Positions 59,933-64,000 of a DNA stretch of 64,000 nt are shown in pieces. The notes below the pieces were generated by a model. The model did no database searches, had not been told where the DNA came from, and saw only the letters and a program-made list of their open reading frames with translations. Made by a program: the position numbers and the translations under genes. The stretch is from Pycnococcus provasolii (Eukaryota > Chlorophyta > Pseudoscourfieldiophyceae > Pseudoscourfieldiales > Pycnococcaceae), in contig OW568872.1 in the NCBI GenBank assembly GCA_938743325.2, positions 1-64,000 of the forward strand. Reading direction: 5' to 3'. Numbering within the stretch: position 1 is the first letter of the stretch; each line of letters opens with the position of its first letter.

Positions 59933-60661
59933 ATGCCCGCGAACGAGACGTCCGGTCCGCTTTCGTTCTTGAGCAAGAAGTCATGGCACCCGACCAAACT
60001 CGCAAACCAGGAGGCGGTGTGGAAGCGGGAGCAGGCCATCAAGGAGGAGGCGAGGCGAACGGAAGAAGTGCGGCGGGAGCTCGAGGAGGAACGACGCACG
60101 GAGGAGCTCTACCAAGCGGCGCACGACGGGGGACACGCACCGAAGAAACGGAGACTGGAGTGGATGTACGTTGGTGGACCTGAAATCAAAGACGAGGATG
60201 AACAGGGCATTGCTGCGCCACCCCAAGAGGAAGAGACGACGACAACGACAGCGCCGCAGCAGGAGATGCCCGAGGTGGCGAAATCAGGTCAGACCGTTCA
60301 GCTGATGCCTCAGCTGACGGTGAGTGAGAAGTGGAGCAGGCTAAACGGCGACCCTCTCATGGCAATCAAGCAGCGCGAAATCAGCGCACTTCAGGCTCTT
60401 CGCACGAAGCAGCAGGCACCGCCGCCAGCCACCACCAGCCAGCCAGCCAGCCAGCCTGCCTGCCAGCCAGGCACCGCCGCAGCCGTGCCAGGCGACCACC
60501 ACCGGCGGCGGCGCCGCCATCACCGCAGTGAACGCGACGGCGACGGCGACGGCGACGAGCACCACCACCACCACCGGCGGCGGCGCCGCCATCACCGCAG
60601 TGAACGCGACGGCGACGGCGACGACGACGGAGGTGACAGGGCGAATCTTACTTGTAAATGA
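59933..60661 (+). CDS. CWC25: Splicing factor CWC25 (N-terminal and middle part)
   Basis: A 242-residue frame. Residues 8-60 are the CIR/CWC25 N-terminal domain (LSFLSKKSWHPTKLANQE, then a charged helix), with LEWMYVGGP at about 80-88, as in CWC25, which joins the spliceosome for the first transesterification step. The conserved EKWSRLNGDPLMAIKQRE follows. The end is low complexity (RRRRHHRSERDGDGD twice), formed by a direct repeat at 60496-60545 and 60567-60616. The usual C-terminal CWC25 region is absent here but is recognisable at 62513-62850. A donor at 60654 and acceptor at 62512 would join them in phase, making this frame exon 1. Confidence 0.85.
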   Translation: MPANETSGPLSFLSKKSWHPTKLANQEAVWKREQAIKEEARRTEEVRRELEEERRTEELYQAAHDGGHAPKKRRLEWMYVGGPEIKDEDEQGIAAPPQEEETTTTTAPQQEMPEVAKSGQTVQLMPQLTVSEKWSRLNGDPLMAIKQREISALQALRTKQQAPPPATTSQPASQPACQPGTAAAVPGDHHRRRRRHHRSERDGDGDGDEHHHHHRRRRRHHRSERDGDGDDDGGDRANLTCK

Positions 60662-60719
60662 AAGATTCTTTGATGCAGAAAGTAGTCTTTTGTGCTAAAT
60701 CTTCCCAGCCACGAGCCTA

Positions 60720-60810
60720 CCCGCCAGCAGTATACTTTAATCGGCAGTAATTAGCTAATTATACTATATTAGATATAATATAATACATATATTATTATTA
60801 TTATATATTA
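60720..60810. repeat. AT-rich low-complexity patch
   Basis: A run of TAATTA, ATATAATA and ATTATTATT words, almost free of G and C, stands out in a GC-rich neighbourhood. Confidence 0.85.
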
Positions 60811-61241
60811 CCAACCTAGCCCAAAGTAGCGGGCTTCTGGACTGCCAAACCCCGAACTAAGGCTTCTGGAGGAGACCTCTTCGAGGAGCATGACGTGTCG
60901 TGACTGTCGTCACACCCTCTCCTTTTTCCTTAGTAACCAACTTCATACTTTTCTTCAACTACACACCCTAGTGTAGTGGCACCTGGTCGTCACCCACGAG
61001 TACACCAGGGAGGGCGCCGTCAACGGTGGTAGGTCCTCACTACTCACTAGGGCGCTACATTTGGCTCAGCCTAGAACGGGACGCGTTGATGGAATCTACG
61101 GTGTACCTGTGTGGGTTTAACGTCACCTTGTGTGACGCCATGGCGCCCAGCCTCTATACCCCTCTCCCAGTCTCCAACCCTAAGTGTAACGAGTGTGTGT
61201 ACCTTAGGAAGACATAGAAGAGAAGTAGAATGATTACACAA

Positions 61242-61459
61242 AGTAGGGAAAGACAGGGTGCGAGCCGTGGTGCACGGTCGCGCCCCACGTCTTGACCCTG
61301 GGATAGGGAAGACAAAACGTCTTGACCCTACTCCTTCACATATTCAAATCACAATCAAATCCTTTATTCCCAAAGACAGGGGTCCCCCCTCACACACAGA
61401 TTGGGGCATGGGCTCCACCCAATCCCCCAATCACCCACAGGCATCTCACACTCCATCAC
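61242..61459 (+). repeat. 218-bp direct repeat, copy 1
   Basis: Identical by eye to 62283-62500. It begins AGTAGGGAAAGACAGGG and ends CTCCATCAC. No clear TG/CA ends and no target duplication around the pair, so an LTR identity is not supported, although a small TRIM-like element remains possible. Confidence 0.9.
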
Positions 61460-62282
61460 ACCCCCTCGGCACCAACGCGCTCGATGAGAAGTGTTGCTGT
61501 GCCGCCTTCGCGGTGATGATGAGCTGTGGTTGCGCCTTCTCCGCGCATCCGTCGCATGCCCCATTGTTCCGTGCTCCTCGATGCACTCCGCCTCAGATTG
61601 CGCCACGCGCGCATGCACCCCCTGAGCTCCATCGCTTACGAGCTCGTCAAATCGTCAATGTCACACTGACGCGAACACTCCGATGCATTGTCGTTTCCGG
61701 GCGTCCGAAGCGCCTTCACACTGCCCGTGGACGCATCTAGCGTTGTGTGCGTCATCCGTATGCATCACGGGCTGTCGCGTACTCGTCGCGGCTGTGCCGA
61801 GCGTCGCGAATACTCCTTGTGCGCATCGGGGCTGTACGACCGGTGCAATGCCACACATCGTCCGTAGACATGTCATGCTGTCGCGCATTGACTGTAGGAG
61901 CATCAAGCTGCCTTGCATCGTCTGTGGCAATGCACGATCAAGTTGCGTGTGCGTACACTATCCATAGGCTGATTAGGCACATGCTATCATGCATCCTCCG
62001 TGCACATCCGCGTACCGTTTGCGCATGTGCTAGGCTGAGACGTGCCGTGCGTAAGCAATCTCAAGGCTGACGAGTGCTGTCCGCCAAATGAATGCCCCCT
62101 ACTGTACAAACAAGCTGATCCACGCGTTGTACGCCAAATTGCATGCCCCCTACTGAAATCGTCGAGCGTCCAAGTCGAATCATCGATATCCAAAACGTTG
62201 ACGATATCGTCTATGTAAGGATTGCAATCTGCGAATTCGAGCTAATCGCGTGTGGTCATTGCCATATCTTCTCCAAAGCTCC

Positions 62283-62500
62283 AGTAGGGAAAGACAGGGT
62301 GCGAGCCGTGGTGCACGGTCGCGCCCCACGTCTTGACCCTGGGATAGGGAAGACAAAACGTCTTGACCCTACTCCTTCACATATTCAAATCACAATCAAA
62401 TCCTTTATTCCCAAAGACAGGGGTCCCCCCTCACACACAGATTGGGGCATGGGCTCCACCCAATCCCCCAATCACCCACAGGCATCTCACACTCCATCAC
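62283..62500 (+). repeat. 218-bp direct repeat, copy 2
   Basis: Second identical copy, ending 12 bases before the potential splice acceptor and the CWC25-like C-terminal segment. The spacing between copy starts is 1041 bases. Confidence 0.9.
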
Positions 62501-62512
62501 GCGTGCGCGCAG

Positions 62513-62860
62513 GGCGCGGGTACACGCAGTATGGCTTGAGCACTAGTGCAGAGGACGCGGCAGAGATAAGGTGGAAGCGCGCCGGGCAAGGCAACAGGCT
62601 GCCTTTTCAGCGCCTTCCGCGATGCAGCGGAAACGCGCGGAGGAGGAACAGAAGCGAGATGCTTGGGAATCATCCAAGAGGGCGGGAGGTGGCCCAGCCG
62701 CGCACCGCCTCGCATGAGCGACGCAGAGCGCGAGCGCCGGCTGGCGGAGATGGCGCGCGATGCGTACAAACACCACCGCGACTCCGCGAGCGACGACACG
62801 CTCTTGAGAAGTAAAAAAAGTAAAAAAAAAATAGTAAAATACCGCCCTCAACAAGTCACA
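62513..62860 (+). pseudogene. CWC25 C-terminal segment, displaced exon or fragment
   Basis: The segment encodes RGYTQYGLS and, further on, MSDAERERRLAEMARDAYKHH, which match the two conserved C-terminal blocks of CWC25 (GYTRKLSAEE-type and the xxERxRRLxEM helix). They are not in one frame: the first block is in a different frame from the last. A 40-nt GT...AG segment at 62571-62610 would bring them together, or the piece may be decaying. It ends in SKKSKKK near an A-rich run. Either the functional 3' exons of CWC25 or a relic. Confidence 0.55.
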
Positions 62861-63118
62861 GCTAAATTGCGCGACCGGTTTCGACAGATTTTGTTGTCCC
62901 AATTAATGTCCCGGAGACCCGGACCTAAACCCTCTGCCTTTGACCAGGTCGAAGAAGCAGCCAGCCCCCTCAGACAGACTCGCCCCGAACGACCCTTCCC
63001 CCCTCCACCTTCCAGTAGTCGAGCTCGCCCAACCAACACACTGGACGCGCCCCCCCACTTCGCGTCTCTGTCTATCTGCCATTATTATAAGTAGTAATAA
63101 CGTGTGTGTGAAATTATT
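62861..63118. other. Spacer upstream of the RWP-RK gene
   Basis: The CWC25-like frame stays open through here to 63094, but its sequence is Pro-rich and unlike a domain. The last 50 bases before the RWP-RK ATG are AT-rich (ATTATTATAAGTAGTAATAA) and may include its promoter. Confidence 0.4.
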
Positions 63119-63703
63119 ATGACTAGCACCGTGACATGCGCGTCGGACGACTACACAAACGACGTCTTGTCGTACGAATACAGGAAAGCCAATCTCATCA
63201 AGCAGCAACAACAACAACAACAGCCAGATCATCATCATCGTGAGGATGGTACCAGTACCGCTGGCAGCTCAATCTCGCGCGAGGTGCTCGTTGCACACTT
63301 CCACCTCCCTTCTGATGAGGCATCCAGGAAATTAGGTATCGCGACCGCGGAGCTCAAGCAAATCAGTCGTATGCATGGATTTAAAAGGTGGCCATACCGC
63401 AAACCGTATAAGGATCGCGCAATAGCCGGCAATCAACACCATAGCAGCAGCAGCGGAGGAGGGGGCAGCAGCAGCGGCGATAATAAGACAACGGCGTCGT
63501 TTGTCAACAACATGGGCATGCTCCTTGCCGCTGTCGACGCGGCACAGAAGAGTGACGACTACAACAGCGATATCAACGCTCCTCCGCCACCGCCACCACC
63601 TCCTCCTCCCCCTCTGTCGCTACCGCTACCGCCACCGCCCCCACCGCCACCGCCGCCCCCACCAGCAGTGCCACCACCACCACCACCACGAGTCTACGAC
63701 TGA
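63119..63703 (+). CDS. RWP-RK domain transcription factor (small)
   Basis: A 194-residue protein. The RWP-RK domain spans about residues 52-97: ISREVLVAHFHLPSDEASRK, then GIATAELKQISRMHGFKRWP and YRK, with the diagnostic RWPYRK at 90-95. These DNA-binding proteins control nitrogen responses (NLP) and gamete or mating fate (RKD, MID) in green plants and algae. There is no GAF or PB1 domain, so it resembles the RKD/MID-size class. A poly-Gln run (29-35) lies before the domain; a Ser/Gly linker and long poly-Pro tail follow. The start at ATG 63119 leaves 50 residues ahead of the domain. Confidence 0.93.
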   Translation: MTSTVTCASDDYTNDVLSYEYRKANLIKQQQQQQQPDHHHREDGTSTAGSSISREVLVAHFHLPSDEASRKLGIATAELKQISRMHGFKRWPYRKPYKDRAIAGNQHHSSSSGGGGSSSGDNKTTASFVNNMGMLLAAVDAAQKSDDYNSDINAPPPPPPPPPPPLSLPLPPPPPPPPPPPPAVPPPPPPRVYD

Positions 63704-63853
63704 TGAGGCATTCTCGAATTCGCGCTTGCTTGTTGCAGTCAGTATGATACATGTGTTGATACAGTCAGTATGATGTACTGTGAGAATGGTATGTTGTTGC
63801 ACACATCTTGTAAAAACGAACGACCTGGAAAATACAAAATTTACATACAATTC
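63704..63853. other. Convergent 3' spacer
   Basis: AT-rich spacer between the RWP-RK stop and the end of a minus-strand gene. The phrase GTCAGTATGAT occurs twice (near 63738 and 63763). It probably holds both 3' UTRs. Confidence 0.5.
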
Positions 63854-64000
63854 CTACTGCACAGCTTTTGTGCGTACACTACAAATCACCTCACGTGCAA
63901 GCTTCATCAAATCCGCACCTAAGGCTGCCCTCGCACCCAAAGGTGTGCTCGTTTTCTCCGCCACGTCGAGACGCGCCTCGGCATCCGCGACGAAAGCCCG
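63854..64000 (-). CDS. C-terminal end of an unknown protein (cut by the window edge)
   Basis: The minus strand is open from the window edge to a TAG at 63854-63856 and encodes 48 residues, including RAFVADAEARLDVAEK and ADLMKLAREVICSV. Amphipathic helical character and GC-rich codon use like neighbouring genes suggest true coding. Too short to assign. The window cuts its 5' part. Confidence 0.5.
   Translation of the reverse strand, partial: RAFVADAEARLDVAEKTSTPLGARAALGADLMKLAREVICSVRTKAVQ

Larger units (their letters stand above)
60654..62512 (+). other. Repeat-bearing 1.86-kb stretch splitting CWC25; possible intron
   Basis: This stretch starts with GTAAATG and ends GCGCGCAG, so it could be one large intron or an insertion. 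It holds an extremely AT-rich patch (60720-60810), noncoding DNA, and two identical 218-base direct repeats. The middle part (61460-62282) has many short related words such as GCATCGTCTGTGG and GCATCCTCCGTGC but no gene. Confidence 0.5.

Noticed and set aside
61242-62500. LTR pair made by the 218-bp repeats
   Set aside because: No TG/CA ends, no target-site duplication and no coding interior; kept only as repeats.

Overview
The window is a eukaryotic chromosome end. It opens with about 214 bases of CCCTAA repeats (TTAGGG telomere read from the C-rich strand), followed by a degenerate telomere-like array, a short subtelomeric zone holding a young LTR element, and then a gene-dense, intron-poor arm. 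Roughly 28 protein genes sit on both strands in about 60 kb, mostly a few hundred bases apart and often divergently paired. The few introns I can place are short: 76-97 nt in five cases, 240 and 269 nt in two others, mostly with GTAAGT donors. An RWP-RK protein, a homologue of the plant 2-carboxyarabinitol-1-phosphatase family, and several proteins with Arg/Ser/Ala-rich presequences (ABC-F, RRM, BolA, ABC1 kinase, PQ-loop) suggest a compact-genome photosynthetic protist, probably of the green lineage (prasinophyte-like). I cannot name the species.

Layout. 1-3.2 kb: telomere, variant repeats, a 1.6-kb LTR element with identical LTRs and a 5-bp target duplication, and a Q/N-rich ORF of unknown origin. 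3.2-12.7 kb: eIF2-alpha, a PWWP/IBD (LEDGF-like) chromatin protein, a two-RRM protein, actin, and a voltage-gated K+ channel with EF hands. 12.9-20 kb: Kelch protein, GBP-type GTPase, ubiquitin-like protein, MPP10. 20-30.7 kb: ABC-F (EttA-like), U5 GTPase SNU114, SARNP/THO1-like, ABC1 kinase, BolA, DFR/CCR-like reductase. 30.7-44 kb: a 36-residue-repeat protein, EEP-fold myristoylated protein, ABCC transporter, ARF GTPase, ARID1/BAF250-like protein. 44-59.5 kb: HSP110, coiled-coil protein, GT61 glycosyltransferase, a Cys-rich unknown, HemK methyltransferase, EIPR1-like WD40, CA1P-like phosphatase, PQ-loop protein. 59.9-64 kb: CWC25 with its C-terminal part apparently separated by 1.9 kb of repeat-bearing DNA, an RWP-RK gene, and the 3' end of an unknown gene at the window edge.

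Themes. Housekeeping RNA and protein biogenesis dominate: splicing (SNU114, CWC25, SARNP), ribosome biogenesis and translation (MPP10, eIF2-alpha, ABC-F, HemK). No operon logic applies, but divergent pairs are common and several of their shared promoters carry a short telomere-like motif (AAACCCTAA, telo-box). The most noteworthy observations are those telo-box promoters, an apparent one-base frameshift in the K+ channel, a 26-nt micro-exon in the ABC-F gene, 108-bp coding repeats with a higher-order structure, an in-frame TGA inside a Cys-rich gene, a duplicated C-terminal motif next to the coiled-coil gene, and two identical 218-bp direct repeats lying inside or after CWC25. I recognised no rRNA, tRNA, snRNA or CRISPR array.
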